From Parvibaculum sp. (GTDB lineage: Bacteria > Pseudomonadota > Alphaproteobacteria > Parvibaculales > Parvibaculaceae): a stretch of 64,000 bases of DNA. Below, one piece after another: positions 1 through 12,439 of the stretch. The stretch is taken from NCBI GenBank assembly GCA_019635955.1, contig JAHBYL010000009.1, positions 1-64,000 on the forward strand, read 5' to 3'. Numbering within the stretch: the first letter of the stretch is position 1; each line of letters opens with the position of its first letter. The translations under genes were made by a program, and so were the position numbers. Below the pieces are notes generated by a model, which was given only the letters and a program-made list of their open reading frames with translations, was not told the origin of the DNA and did no database searches.

Positions 1-151
1 ACCCATCCTTCCGAAAAAGGAGGGCAGCGGCCATCCGGCCATCTGACCCTCTGCAAATGAGCCCAAACCGACCTTGCGTCAAGAAGCTTGCACTTTGGCG
101 CCCAAGACCCGACATAGGCCGGAACACATAAAACATCAGGGAGGACAATCC

Positions 152-1114
152 ATGAAAGCCGCCGTCTATTACGAAAACGGCCCGCCCGGCATCTTCAAAT
201 ACGAAGATGCACCCGATCCCGCCTGCCCAGCGGAAGGCATCGTCATCGAAGTGGAGTCCGTCTCCATCGAGGGCGGGGACACGCTGAACCGCGCCCGCGG
301 GGCTCTTAACTCGGTCCCGCATATCGTCGGCTATCAGGCGGCAGGCACCATCATCGAGGTGGGCGCAGAGGTCGCGAACCTGAAGCCCGGCCAGCGCGTG
401 ACGACCGTCAATATGTTCGGCTCCCATGCTTCGCGACGCGCCGTTTTCGCCCGTACCGCCTGGCCTGTGCCGGATACGATGGACATCCGCACCGCCTCGG
501 CGATCCCCGTCCCCTTCGGCACCGCCCATGATTGCCTCTTCGAATTCGGCCATCTGAAGCGCGGCGAAACCGTGCTCATCCAGGCGGGCGCCAGCGCCGT
601 CGGCCTTGCCGCCATCCAGCTCGCAAAGCGCGAAGGCGCGACCGTCATCGCCACCGCGTCGAGCGAGGAAAAACTCGAAAGGCTCCGTGAATTCGGCATG
701 GATCACGGCATCAACTACCGCACGCAGGACCTTGTCGCGGAAGTGAAGCGCCTCACCGACAACAAGGGCGTCGATGTCGTCGTCGATCCGGTCGGCGGCC
801 CGACGCTGCAGAAATCGATCCTCGCGCTCGGCTATCGAGGCCGCGTCTCGACCGTCGGCGATGCGGGCCGCGAAGAGGCGCTCATCGACCTTTCGACCTT
901 GCGTGCGGGCAATCAGTCCGTCACCGGCGTCTTCCTCGGTGCGGAAATCTTCACCGACCGCGTCTACAACAACATTGCGCGGATGATCGAGGAAATCGCG
1001 AAAGGCGAATTGAAAGTCGTGCTCGACAAGGAGTTCGCCTTGAAGGATGCCGCCGCGGCCCATGAATATATCGAAAGCCGCAAGGCCTTCGGCCGCGTGA
1101 CGATGAAGCCCTAG
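152..1114 (+). CDS. Quinone oxidoreductase-like MDR protein (NAD(P)H-dependent)
   Basis: A 320-residue medium-chain dehydrogenase/reductase. The GroES-like half covers about residues 1-120. The Rossmann half follows with the nucleotide-binding loop AGASAVG at 145-151. The cysteine pattern of zinc-dependent alcohol dehydrogenases is absent, which points to the zinc-free quinone oxidoreductase branch that reduces quinones or activated alkenes with NADPH. The ATG at 152 is chosen because GGGAGGA lies just upstream and the protein then begins with the typical MKA(A/I) of this family; the open frame runs 26 codons further up without family similarity. Its stop interlocks with that of the convergent amidase gene at a CTAG. 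The substrate cannot be told from sequence. Confidence 0.88.
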   Translation: MKAAVYYENGPPGIFKYEDAPDPACPAEGIVIEVESVSIEGGDTLNRARGALNSVPHIVGYQAAGTIIEVGAEVANLKPGQRVTTVNMFGSHASRRAVFARTAWPVPDTMDIRTASAIPVPFGTAHDCLFEFGHLKRGETVLIQAGASAVGLAAIQLAKREGATVIATASSEEKLERLREFGMDHGINYRTQDLVAEVKRLTDNKGVDVVVDPVGGPTLQKSILALGYRGRVSTVGDAGREEALIDLSTLRAGNQSVTGVFLGAEIFTDRVYNNIARMIEEIAKGELKVVLDKEFALKDAAAAHEYIESRKAFGRVTMKP

Positions 1115-1848
1115 GCTTTTGCTGCTTCGAGAAGGCGGCGGAGCGTGGCAATGGTGGAAACATCGGCCGCCCCGTCGACCTTCTCGGGCCGGAAATGCCG
1201 CTGGAATGCCATCACCACGGCCTCCGTCGCCTCGTCGTAACGGCCCAGCACCTCGATGCCATAGCCGTAATCGCCCAGCATGAATTGCAGCTCGGCCACC
1301 GTGTCGCCGCGATCGTCTTTCCGAAGGCTTGGGCCTTCAATCACCGGCTCCGGCTTCACCCAGAGCCCGATACCCGCGCGCGAAAGCCGCGCCCAGTCGA
1401 ACCACTCGCCGGGATCCGCCTTCCGCCCCGGCGCAATGTCCGAATGGCCGAGCACACGGCGCGGCGGAATGGCATGCCGCGAAAGAATGTCACGGCACAA
1501 CGTCTCGACGGCGCGCATCTGGATGTCGGGATAAGGCGGCGAGCCGAACTCATGCCCGCCATTCGCGATCTCGATGCCGATGGAACAGCCGTTGATATCG
1601 CTTTCGCCCGCCCAATGGCCGACACCCGCATGCCAGGCGCGCAGTTGCTCCGGCACCATGCGCGTGATCCGGCCCGCTTCGTCCACGAGATAATGCGACG
1701 AGACTTTCGCCGCCGGGTCGCAGAGCCGCGCCGCCGCCGCCTCCGCGCTCGCCATGCCGGTATAATGCAGCAGCAGAATGTCCGGCCGCCGCCCCTCCGG
1801 GCGCTCGTTGAAATTCGGCGAAGGCCGCTCGATGAAGTCGAGAGACAT
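1111..1848 (-). CDS. N-acetylmuramoyl-L-alanine amidase, AmiD/AmpD type, with PG-binding domain
   Basis: A 245-residue amidase_2 enzyme that cleaves the bond between MurNAc and L-alanine in peptidoglycan fragments. The three zinc ligands expected of the family are visible: His28 (LLHYTG), His135 (LGHSDIAPG) and Asp145. Residues about 175-240 form a PG_binding_1-type helical domain (DDRGDTVAELQ...), as in AmiD. I see no clear signal peptide or lipobox, so a cytoplasmic AmpD-like recycling role is possible, although the wall-binding domain argues for the periplasm. Its ATG overlaps the stop of the upstream EamA gene (TGATG), so the two are probably co-transcribed. Confidence 0.9.
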   Translation of the reverse strand: MSLDFIERPSPNFNERPEGRRPDILLLHYTGMASAEAAAARLCDPAAKVSSHYLVDEAGRITRMVPEQLRAWHAGVGHWAGESDINGCSIGIEIANGGHEFGSPPYPDIQMRAVETLCRDILSRHAIPPRRVLGHSDIAPGRKADPGEWFDWARLSRAGIGLWVKPEPVIEGPSLRKDDRGDTVAELQFMLGDYGYGIEVLGRYDEATEAVVMAFQRHFRPEKVDGAADVSTIATLRRLLEAAKA

Positions 1849-2714
1849 CAGAACCCCGTATCCACGATCCGCTTCTGCCGTATCGACACGATCAGAACGC
1901 CGGTCAGCGCTATGCCTGCGCCGATCATCATACGTGTGGTCAGAACTTCGCCAAGCAGCATCACCGCGAAAAACACCGTGAAAATCGGCGAGAGCAGCGT
2001 CAGCGGCGCCGTTTGCGTCACCTCATAGCGCTGCAGCAGGTAATAGATGCCCGCATGGCCCACAAGGCTCGACGCGAAGGCGACATAGAAAACGCCCGCC
2101 CATTGCAGCAGGTCGGCGCTCATCACCAGAGCGACGATATTGCTCTCGAGCGCGAAGGATGCACCCAGCATCAAGGGCGATGCGGCCACCGCCACCCAGG
2201 CCTGCAACTCGAACACGCCGACATTCTTCAGCTGCCGCTGGTAGATCGTACCGACCGAGCCCACCAGCGCCGAGGCGACGACAAAGAGCACACCGTCGAT
2301 ATAGGTGAAGACCGCCGGATCGAAGCTGATCACCATCACGCCGAGAAACGACAGCGAAATGCCGAGCCAGCGCCGCCAGTGCACCTCTTCCTTGAGGAAG
2401 ACGATGGACATGATGGTAGCGAAGGGCACGCCGAGCTGGCTGGTCACCGCCACGACGGAGGCATTGGAAAGCGAAAGGCCAAGAAAGAAGAAGCCGAAGC
2501 CAACCGGGCCCGCGCAAAGCGCGATGATGATAACTTCCTTCATCCGCCCCCGATGGATCTTCAGGAACGGAAAAAGCACCAACACGATCAGCGTGAAACG
2601 CAGCGCCGCGAAGAGGAGCGGCGGAAAATGCTCGAGCGACACCTTCGCGGCAATCAGCGCGAAGCCCCAGATCAGGTTGATGAGGACCATGAAGCCCAGA
2701 TGGAGGGGGGTCAT
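1848..2714 (-). CDS. EamA/DMT-family transporter
   Basis: A 288-residue integral membrane protein with about ten hydrophobic helices in two EamA repeats. The second repeat begins near residue 145 (DGVLFVVASALVGSVGTIYQ). The family exports or exchanges small metabolites such as amino acids. Nothing in the sequence gives the substrate. The length is normal for the ten-helix form. It is the first gene of a two-gene unit with the amidase. Confidence 0.9.
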   Translation of the reverse strand: MTPLHLGFMVLINLIWGFALIAAKVSLEHFPPLLFAALRFTLIVLVLFPFLKIHRGRMKEVIIIALCAGPVGFGFFFLGLSLSNASVVAVTSQLGVPFATIMSIVFLKEEVHWRRWLGISLSFLGVMVISFDPAVFTYIDGVLFVVASALVGSVGTIYQRQLKNVGVFELQAWVAVAASPLMLGASFALESNIVALVMSADLLQWAGVFYVAFASSLVGHAGIYYLLQRYEVTQTAPLTLLSPIFTVFFAVMLLGEVLTTRMMIGAGIALTGVLIVSIRQKRIVDTGF

Positions 2715-2832
2715 CTCGAAACCGCGGGAAGCCCGGCAGGTGGACCCCGCCGGATGATTATGTTCCGGCCTGTGTTAGCGCAGCTGGGGCGGCGCGCCTA
2801 GGGCCGTAAACGAATAAAAGCGGGAGCGTGCC

Positions 2833-3543
2833 TCAGGCCGCGATCCCCCTCGCCTTGGCGATCCGGCCATAGGCGACGTTGATCGCCGCGAGCTTTTCGT
2901 TCGCGATGGTGACAAGTTCGGGCGGCACCCCGCGTGCGATCAGCATATCGGGGTGATTCTCACGCACCAGACGGCGATAGGCCTTTTTCAGGTCGTCATC
3001 CGAAATGTCGGGCGTGATGCCGAGCACGAGATAGGGATCGCCCTTTTCCTGGCCCAGATGGCTTGCCCGGATACGCGCGAACTCGATCTCCGAAAAGCCG
3101 AAAATATCGGCCACGGTCCTCAGATATTCGAGCTCCTGCGGATGCACATGCCCATCCGCCTTGGCGATATGGAAGAGCGCGTCCAGCACGTCTTCGAGGA
3201 TCGCCGGCTTGTCGCGATAGATGCGCGCGACCTGCCGCGCATAGGCCTCGAAGCCCGCCACATCCTGTTGCGCCACCTTGTAGACTCGGGCGACATTCTT
3301 CGCCTCGCCCGGCGGCACCTTGAAGATTTCCTCGAAGGCGCGGACTTCGGAATCGGTCACCTCGCCATCGGCCTTCGCCATCTTGGCCGACAGCGCGATC
3401 AGGGCGATCGTGAACACGACCTCGCTGTCCTCCAGCGCCCGGTCGATGACCACATGGCCTGCGACCGCGCCCAGAAGCGCACCAAGGGGCCCGCCGACGG
3501 CAAGTCCTACGCCGGCGCCCGCGATTTTTCCCCAAATCGACAT
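2833..3543 (-). CDS. TerB-like and DnaJ-domain protein (DjlA-like)
   Basis: A 236-residue protein. Residues about 1-35 are glycine/alanine-rich and hydrophobic and could anchor it to the inner membrane. Residues about 40-160 form a TerB-like helical domain with two acidic repeats (KADGEVTDSE and KADGHVHPQE). The C-terminal J domain starts near 169 with the diagnostic HPD tripeptide at 197-199, so it can stimulate a DnaK-type ATPase. The order anchor, TerB, J domain is that of DjlA co-chaperones. It stands alone, and no stress promoter was recognised. Confidence 0.88.
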   Translation of the reverse strand: MSIWGKIAGAGVGLAVGGPLGALLGAVAGHVVIDRALEDSEVVFTIALIALSAKMAKADGEVTDSEVRAFEEIFKVPPGEAKNVARVYKVAQQDVAGFEAYARQVARIYRDKPAILEDVLDALFHIAKADGHVHPQELEYLRTVADIFGFSEIEFARIRASHLGQEKGDPYLVLGITPDISDDDLKKAYRRLVRENHPDMLIARGVPPELVTIANEKLAAINVAYGRIAKARGIAA

Positions 3544-3679
3544 GGGGAGAGATTAGGACCTTTTTCCGCGCTTCGCACCTGCGAAATCTCAAGATGACCT
3601 TGCGGAAAACAAGCAAAGACAGCCCTCACCCCTATTGAAAGCTAGGCCAGGCTGGAGAGCCTGTGGCAGGTTGCGCCCC

Positions 3680-7294
<3,615 letters not shown>

Positions 7295-7354
7295 CACTTG
7301 CATCGCGCCTCGGCCCGCGCATCATGCGAGGCAAATTACATTCGGAGACGAAAC

Positions 7355-8335
7355 ATGAAAGCCATCCGCTGCCATGCCTATGGCGCACCCTCCTCGCTTA
7401 CGCTTGAGGACATGGACGATCCCGCACCCCGCGCAGGCGAAGTCGTGATCGAGACGGAGGCGGCAGGCCTTGGCTATGTCGATGCGCTGCTCGTCGCGGG
7501 CCGCTACCAGGTGAAGACGCCGCTTCCCTTCGTGCCGGGCAGCGAGGTCGCGGGCCGCGTCGTCGCGCTTGGCGAAGGCGTGCCCGGGAAGATGATGGGC
7601 CAACGCGTCATGGCGCTCTCCCCGCGCGGCGCGCTCGCCGAAAAACTCGCGCTCCCCGCCGTGGTCTGCATTCCCGTGCCCGCGAACATGAGCGCGGAGG
7701 CCGCCGCCGGTTTCATCGTCTCCTATTGCACCGCGCTTTACGGCTTCGACACTTGCGGGCATCTCCGCGAAGGCGAAACCGTGCTCGTGCTCGGCGCGGC
7801 CGGCGGCGTCGGCATGGCGGCAATCGATGTCGCGAAGGCCATGGGCGCTAAGGTGATCGCCGCCGCTTCGACGGAAGCAAAACGCAACGCGGCGCTCGCC
7901 GCTGGCGCCGATGCCGCGCTCGACTATTCCGATCCGGAATGGCGCAAGGCGCTCGAGCCGCTCACCGGCCGCCGCGATGTCGACATCGTCTACGATCCCG
8001 TCGGCGGCGATTTCTCCGAAGCCGCCTTCCGTTCGCTCGCACCGGGCGGCCGCCACCTCGTCGTCGGCTTCGCGGCAGGCGACATTCCGCGCATTCCCTT
8101 GAACCTGCCGCTCCTGAAGCGCGCCTCCATCGTCGGCGTCGACTGGGGCGGCGAAATCCGCGCGAACCCTGCCTCCAATATTCCGCTGATGCAGAAGCTG
8201 ACCGAATGGGCAGCCGCCGGAAAGATCCACCCCGAGCCCGCCGCGAGTTTCCCGCTCGCCGAAGCGCCGGCCGTGCTTCAGCGCCTGCTCGACCGCGAAA
8301 GCGTGGGCAAGCCGGTCATCCGTTTTGCCGGCTGA
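7355..8335 (+). CDS. NADPH:quinone oxidoreductase family protein
   Basis: A 326-residue MDR enzyme of the zinc-free quinone oxidoreductase type. The nucleotide-binding loop GAAGGVG is at 147-153, and the Rossmann fold runs to about 270. It shares the fold and MKAI start with the gene at 152 but differs enough in sequence that a recent local duplication is unlikely. The ATG at 7355 follows a GGAGACG ribosome site; the frame is open 19 codons further upstream without similarity. It may be transcribed with the oxoprolinase, 60 nt upstream. Confidence 0.88.
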   Translation: MKAIRCHAYGAPSSLTLEDMDDPAPRAGEVVIETEAAGLGYVDALLVAGRYQVKTPLPFVPGSEVAGRVVALGEGVPGKMMGQRVMALSPRGALAEKLALPAVVCIPVPANMSAEAAAGFIVSYCTALYGFDTCGHLREGETVLVLGAAGGVGMAAIDVAKAMGAKVIAAASTEAKRNAALAAGADAALDYSDPEWRKALEPLTGRRDVDIVYDPVGGDFSEAAFRSLAPGGRHLVVGFAAGDIPRIPLNLPLLKRASIVGVDWGGEIRANPASNIPLMQKLTEWAAAGKIHPEPAASFPLAEAPAVLQRLLDRESVGKPVIRFAG

Positions 8336-8552
8336 ACCACAGCCACGAGCTGCGAAATGGACGGGAATCGCGCGCTGCACCCTCCCGCATTGCGATGAGT
8401 GTCCGGCGCATGACGATGACGGTTTGTCATTCACACGAGGATTAAGGGCCGGATTCAAGGGCTTGGGCAGCGTTCTTGAAACGCCCGAAAACGGCGCTTC
8501 GGCCCTGCCTCGATTCCGCTTGCGAAACGCCACATGAAAGCTCGAAAATTCT

Positions 8553-8572
8553 CCTCCACCCGCGAGTGGAGG
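8553..8572 (+). promoter_or_regulatory. Hairpin that sequesters the ribosome site of the small gene at 8578
   Basis: CCTCCAC at 8553-8559 pairs perfectly with GTGGAGG at 8566-8572 across a six-base loop. The right arm contains the GGAGG that lies five bases before the ATG at 8578. In RNA the ribosome site would be closed, which suggests translational control. The structure is seen in the sequence; the regulatory role is inferred. Confidence 0.5.
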
Positions 8573-8577
8573 CTGAA

Positions 8578-8658
8578 ATGCTTGCAATGAAGGTTGGATA
8601 TCTGGCGACCGGGCTCGCGTTTCTTTTCGTAGGTGCGGTCACGATGGGGATTTTCTGA
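8578..8658 (+). CDS. Small single-helix membrane peptide (26 aa), unrecognised
   Basis: The reading frame encodes 26 residues, starting MLAMKVGY and ending in one hydrophobic helix (YLATGLAFLFVGAVTMGIF). A strong GGAGG lies five bases upstream of the ATG, and a terminator follows 34 bases after the stop. This gives a compact transcription unit of about 150-200 nt. A second ATG three codons in (8587) is an alternative start. I do not recognise a family. The frame is too short for codon statistics, so this could also be a small RNA with a chance reading frame. Confidence 0.45.
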   Translation: MLAMKVGYLATGLAFLFVGAVTMGIF

Positions 8659-8691
8659 TCCTCGGGGCCGACAGGAGCCGCAGTGAAATTC

Positions 8692-8727
8692 GAAGGGCGC
8701 TTCCCGCGGGAGGCGCCCTTCCTCGTT
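8692..8727 (+). terminator. Intrinsic terminator
   Basis: GAAGGGCGC (8692-8700) pairs with GCGCCCTTC (8713-8721), followed by a short CTCGTTT tail. It lies after the small gene at 8578 and before the stop of the convergent gene ending at 8728, so it may serve both directions. Confidence 0.6.
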
Positions 8728-9279
8728 TCAGCCCTGCGCCGGAAAGCGCGGCGCATAATCCTCCATCGGCAGGCGCAGCGCATTCACGGTGAACGACACC
8801 ATGTGATAGAGCCCCGTCAGCACCACGAGTTCGATGATCTGCTCATCCTTGAATTCCGCCCTGAGCGCCGCCCAGAGCTCGTCATCCACATTATTCGTGT
8901 CGTGCAGCTGATCGACCAGCCGGACGATCAGCCTCTCCCGCGGCGACCAGCACCCGGCCTCCGCGCCCGGTGCGACCGTCGCCGCGATTTCATCCGCGCC
9001 GAAGCCCACACGTTCGGCGAAGAGCGCCATATGTACGCCCCATTCATACTCGCCGCCGCAGCGCGCACAGGCACGATCGATGGCGATTTCCCGCTCGCGC
9101 ATGCCGATCGTGCCCTTGTCGAGCAGTCCGCCCGCCATGAAGCGGCGGAAGACGCGCGGATTGCGGGCCAGCGTCCGGAACAGGACGAGCGGCTCGACGC
9201 CGGGCGGCATCAGCTTCTCGAGCGTCTTTTCCATGTCCTCCGCATAGGGCCTTGCGGCCGGCTCGATTCTCGCAACCAT
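8728..9279 (-). CDS. Carboxymuconolactone decarboxylase / AhpD-like protein
   Basis: A 183-residue all-helical protein of the CMD/AhpD superfamily. The redox-type motif CARC at 71-74 with His83 (CGGEYEWGVH) matches the AhpD core. This suggests a thiol-dependent peroxidase or alkylhydroperoxidase-like activity rather than true lactone decarboxylation. AAAGGA lies eight bases upstream of the ATG. The gene is divergent from an HxlR regulator, and two operator-like palindromes sit between them (9293-9337), so it is probably the regulator's target. Confidence 0.85.
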   Translation of the reverse strand: MVARIEPAARPYAEDMEKTLEKLMPPGVEPLVLFRTLARNPRVFRRFMAGGLLDKGTIGMREREIAIDRACARCGGEYEWGVHMALFAERVGFGADEIAATVAPGAEAGCWSPRERLIVRLVDQLHDTNNVDDELWAALRAEFKDEQIIELVVLTGLYHMVSFTVNALRLPMEDYAPRFPAQG

Positions 9280-9292
9280 GCGCCACGTCCTT

Positions 9293-9337
9293 TGCTACTG
9301 TTTTAATAGCAAACATATTGCTTCTGTTTTCGAAGCA
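9293..9337. promoter_or_regulatory. Two tandem HxlR-type operators
   Basis: Two 19-bp inverted repeats have the same build: TGCTACTGTTTTAATAGCA at 9293-9311 and TGCTTCTGTTTTCGAAGCA at 9319-9337. They share TGCT...CTGTTTT...AGCA and their centres are 26 bp apart. They lie in the 78-bp gap between the divergent CMD gene and the HxlR gene. This is what a dimeric winged-helix regulator bound twice would need. The repeats are seen directly; the protein that binds them is inferred from position. Confidence 0.68.
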
Positions 9338-9357
9338 CAAGCCCTATCCTCCTCCCC

Positions 9358-9702
9358 ATGAGCGAGAGAAAATCGAACCCGCTGAAGCCCGGCCGTCCCG
9401 CGCGTGGCTCTTCCACCGGCCGTCCGGTCATGCTGCTGCTCGACTTGCTCGGGCGGCGCTGGGTCTTGCGGATATTCTGGGAGCTTCGCGGCGAGGCATT
9501 GAACTTCCGCGAGCTGCAGGCGGCCTGCGGCGGCATTTCGCCGAGCGTCCTCAATACGCGGCTTGCCGAGTTGCGCGAGGCGGCGCTTGTCGACCTGCTG
9601 CCCGATCGGGGCTATGCGCTGACGAGGCAAGGGCGCGAGCTGCTCGCGCATCTCACGCCCCTCACCGTCTGGTCTGAAAAATGGGCGAAGTCGCTCGCCT
9701 GA
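9358..9702 (+). CDS. HxlR-family transcriptional regulator
   Basis: A 114-residue MarR/HxlR-type winged-helix protein. Residues about 25-95 carry the fold, with the family-typical LLGRRWVLRIFWEL, FRELQ...ISPSVLNTRLAEL and GYALTRQGREL segments. HxlR proteins often answer to aldehydes, quinones or oxidative stress, but no cysteine sensor is obvious here. No good ribosome site precedes the ATG. The gene diverges from the CMD gene across a pair of palindromes and probably controls both itself and that gene. Its stop lies three bases from that of the convergent metH part. Confidence 0.87.
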   Translation: MSERKSNPLKPGRPARGSSTGRPVMLLLDLLGRRWVLRIFWELRGEALNFRELQAACGGISPSVLNTRLAELREAALVDLLPDRGYALTRQGRELLAHLTPLTVWSEKWAKSLA

Positions 9703-9705
9703 TCG

Positions 9706-12387
9706 TCAGGCCGCTTCCTCTTCCGGTGCTTCGCCCGGGGTGTAGTTGAGGATCGGCGCGAGCCAGCGCTCCACGACGCGCAGCTCCATGCCCTTGCGCC
9801 GTGCATAGTCCACCACCTGGTCACGCTCGATCTTGCCGACGCCGAAATATTCCGATTGCGGATGGCTGAAATAGAGCCCGCTCACAGAAGCACCAGGCCA
9901 CATGGCATAGCTTTCCGTCAGCTTCACGCCGATCTTCTCTTCCGCATCGAGCAGCCGGAACAGCGTCGCCTTCTCCGTATGGTCGGGCTGAGCCGGATAG
10001 CCGGGCGCCGGGCGGATACCCTGGTATTTCTCCTCGATCAACTCGGCATTGGTGAGCTTCTCGTCCGCCGCATAGGCCCAGAACTCGCGCCGCACCCGCT
10101 CATGCATGTGCTCGGCAAAGGCCTCCGCAAGACGGTCCGCAAGCGCCTGCGAGAGAATGGCACGATAGTCGTCATTCTTCGCCTTGAAGTCCTTCGCCAC
10201 ATCGTCCTCGCCGAACCCGGCGCTGACGCAGAATGCGCCGACATAATCGGCAATGCCGCTCTCCTTCGGCGCCACGAAATCCGCCAGCGCGAAATTCGCG
10301 CGCTCCGACGTCCGCTTCATCTGCTGCCGCAGCGAGTGGAACGTCGCGAGAGTCCCCTTACGGTCGTCGCCCGTATAAAGCTCGATATCGTCGGTGCTCA
10401 CTTCATTCGCTGGCCAGAAGCCGACAACGGCGCGCGCCTTCAGCCACTTCTCCTCCACCATCTGCTTCAGCATGTCCTGAGCGTCGGCAAAGAGCGAGCG
10501 CGCCGCCTCGCCCACCGTCGCATCCTCGAGAATTTGCGGATAGCGACCGGCAAGTTCCCAGGTCTGGAAGAAGGGCGTCCAGTCGATATAGGGAACAAGC
10601 TTGTCGAGCGGATAGTTGTCGAAGACTTTCGTGCCTAGGAAAGAGGGTTTCACCGGCTTGTAGCCGTCCCAGTCGATCTTCAGCCGGTTGTCGCGCGCCG
10701 CCGCCAGTGTCTGCCGGTCTTTCTTCTTCTGCCCGGCGGCATGGCGCGCTGCGAGATCTTTGTAGTTATTCCGGATATCGGCGATGTAGTCCTCTTTCCG
10801 CTCCGAAATGAGATTGGAGGCAACGCCCACCGCGCGGCTCGCATCGGTCACATAGATCGCCTGCCCCGCCCTGTAGTTCGGGTGGATCTTCACCGCCGTA
10901 TGGATCTGGCTCGTCGTCGCCCCGCCGATCATCAGCGGAATGTTGAAGCCCTGCCGCTCCATTTCGGCCGCCACATGGCACATCTCGTCGAGCGAGGGCG
11001 TGATGAGCCCTGACAGACCGATGATATCGACCTTGTGCTTGCGTGCTTCCTCGAGAATCTTCTCGGCCGGCTGCATCACGCCAAGGTCGATCACCTCGAA
11101 ATTATTGCACTGGAGAACGACGCCCACGATGTTCTTGCCGATATCGTGCACATCGCCCTTCACCGTCGCCATCAGGATGCGCGCGGCGGCATCGTCGTCC
11201 GTAATGCCGAGTTCTTGCTTTTCCTTCTCCATGAAGGGCATGAGATAGGCGACCGCCTGCTTCATCACGCGGGCGCTCTTCACAACCTGCGGCAGGAACA
11301 TCTTGCCCGACCCGAACAGATCACCGACGACATTCATGCCGTCCATCAACGGTCCTTCGATGACATGAAGGGGCCGCTCGAAAAGATGCCGCGCCTCCTC
11401 CACATCTTCCTCGATAAAGGCATTGATGCCCTTCACCAGCGAATGGGTGATGCGCTCCTTTACCGGCCTCTCGCGCCAGGAAAGGTCTTCCTCGCGCTTC
11501 TTGCCGGCCTCGCCCTTGAAGCGTTCGGCAATCTCGAGCAGCCGCTCGGTCGCGTCGGACCGCCGGTTGAGGATCACATCCTCCACGCGCTCGCGCAGTT
11601 CCGGCTCGATATCGTCATAGATCGCAAGCTGGCCTGCGTTGACGATGCCCATGTCCATCCCCGCCTTGATGGCATGATAAAGAAACACGGAATGCATTGC
11701 CTCGCGCACTGGCTCGTTGCCGCGGAACGAGAAGGAGATATTCGATACACCGCCAGAAATATGCGCGTAGGGCAGGTTCTGCTTGATCCGCGCGCAGGCT
11801 TCGATGAACTCGACGGCATAGTTGTTGTGCTCGTCGATACCGGTCGCCACCGCGAAGATATTCGGATCGAAGATGATGTCTTCGGGCGGGAAGCCCACCT
11901 TCTCGGTGAGGAGATTATAGGCGCGCTCGCAAATCTCGAACTTGCGGTCGGCCGTGTCTGCCTGCCCCACTTCGTCGAACGCCATCACGACCGTCGCCGC
12001 GCCGTAGCGGCGAATCTTGCGCGCCTGCGCGAGGAACGGTTCCTCGCCTTCCTTGAGGCTGATCGAGTTTACGATCGGCTTGCCCTGGACGCGCTTCAGT
12101 CCCGCCTCGATGACGTTCCATTTCGACGAGTCGATCATGATCGGCACGCGCGCAATGTCCGGCTCCGCCGCGATCAGGTTCAGGAACTTGATCATCGCGG
12201 CTTCGGAGTCGAGCATCCCCTCATCCATATTGATGTCGATCACCTGCGCGCCGTTCTCGACCTGCTGGCGCGCAACCTCAAGCGCCTCGGCAAAGCGGTC
12301 TTCGAGGATCAGCTTCTTGAAGCGCGCCGAACCTGTCACATTGGTCCGTTCGCCGACATTGATGAAGTTCGCCGTGGTTTGAGTCAT
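9706..12387 (-). CDS. metH: Methionine synthase, folate-, B12-binding and activation modules (split MetH)
   Basis: An 893-residue protein corresponding to the MetH modules after the homocysteine module. The pterin-binding domain runs about 1-270 ([13 protein letters not shown]), the B12 cap domain about 300-395, and the cobalamin domain has DVHDIG with His414 as lower ligand. The SAM-dependent activation domain fills the last 300 residues. Together with the separate homocysteine module encoded just upstream it transfers the methyl group of 5-methyl-THF to homocysteine via methylcobalamin. A 52-bp gap separates the two genes, each with its own start, so this is a genuine split and not a frameshift. 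It is the last gene of the methionine operon. Confidence 0.95.
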   Translation of the reverse strand: MTQTTANFINVGERTNVTGSARFKKLILEDRFAEALEVARQQVENGAQVIDINMDEGMLDSEAAMIKFLNLIAAEPDIARVPIMIDSSKWNVIEAGLKRVQGKPIVNSISLKEGEEPFLAQARKIRRYGAATVVMAFDEVGQADTADRKFEICERAYNLLTEKVGFPPEDIIFDPNIFAVATGIDEHNNYAVEFIEACARIKQNLPYAHISGGVSNISFSFRGNEPVREAMHSVFLYHAIKAGMDMGIVNAGQLAIYDDIEPELRERVEDVILNRRSDATERLLEIAERFKGEAGKKREEDLSWRERPVKERITHSLVKGINAFIEEDVEEARHLFERPLHVIEGPLMDGMNVVGDLFGSGKMFLPQVVKSARVMKQAVAYLMPFMEKEKQELGITDDDAAARILMATVKGDVHDIGKNIVGVVLQCNNFEVIDLGVMQPAEKILEEARKHKVDIIGLSGLITPSLDEMCHVAAEMERQGFNIPLMIGGATTSQIHTAVKIHPNYRAGQAIYVTDASRAVGVASNLISERKEDYIADIRNNYKDLAARHAAGQKKKDRQTLAAARDNRLKIDWDGYKPVKPSFLGTKVFDNYPLDKLVPYIDWTPFFQTWELAGRYPQILEDATVGEAARSLFADAQDMLKQMVEEKWLKARAVVGFWPANEVSTDDIELYTGDDRKGTLATFHSLRQQMKRTSERANFALADFVAPKESGIADYVGAFCVSAGFGEDDVAKDFKAKNDDYRAILSQALADRLAEAFAEHMHERVRREFWAYAADEKLTNAELIEEKYQGIRPAPGYPAQPDHTEKATLFRLLDAEEKIGVKLTESYAMWPGASVSGLYFSHPQSEYFGVGKIERDQVVDYARRKGMELRVVERWLAPILNYTPGEAPEEEAA

Positions 12388-12439
12388 CTCATCCCGATCT
12401 TGCTTTACTCGTTTTCAACTGGAGGCAGTGGCCGGCTTT

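Noticed and set aside
1-151. A possible end of an upstream gene or a terminator (CCTTCCGAAAAAGGAGG) at the window start
   Set aside because: The arms pair imperfectly and no coding frame could be supported, so nothing is called here.
12388-12439. A frameshift or sequencing error joining the two metH parts
   Set aside because: Each part has its own ATG, the cut is at a module border, and stops separate the frames; a natural split is more likely.
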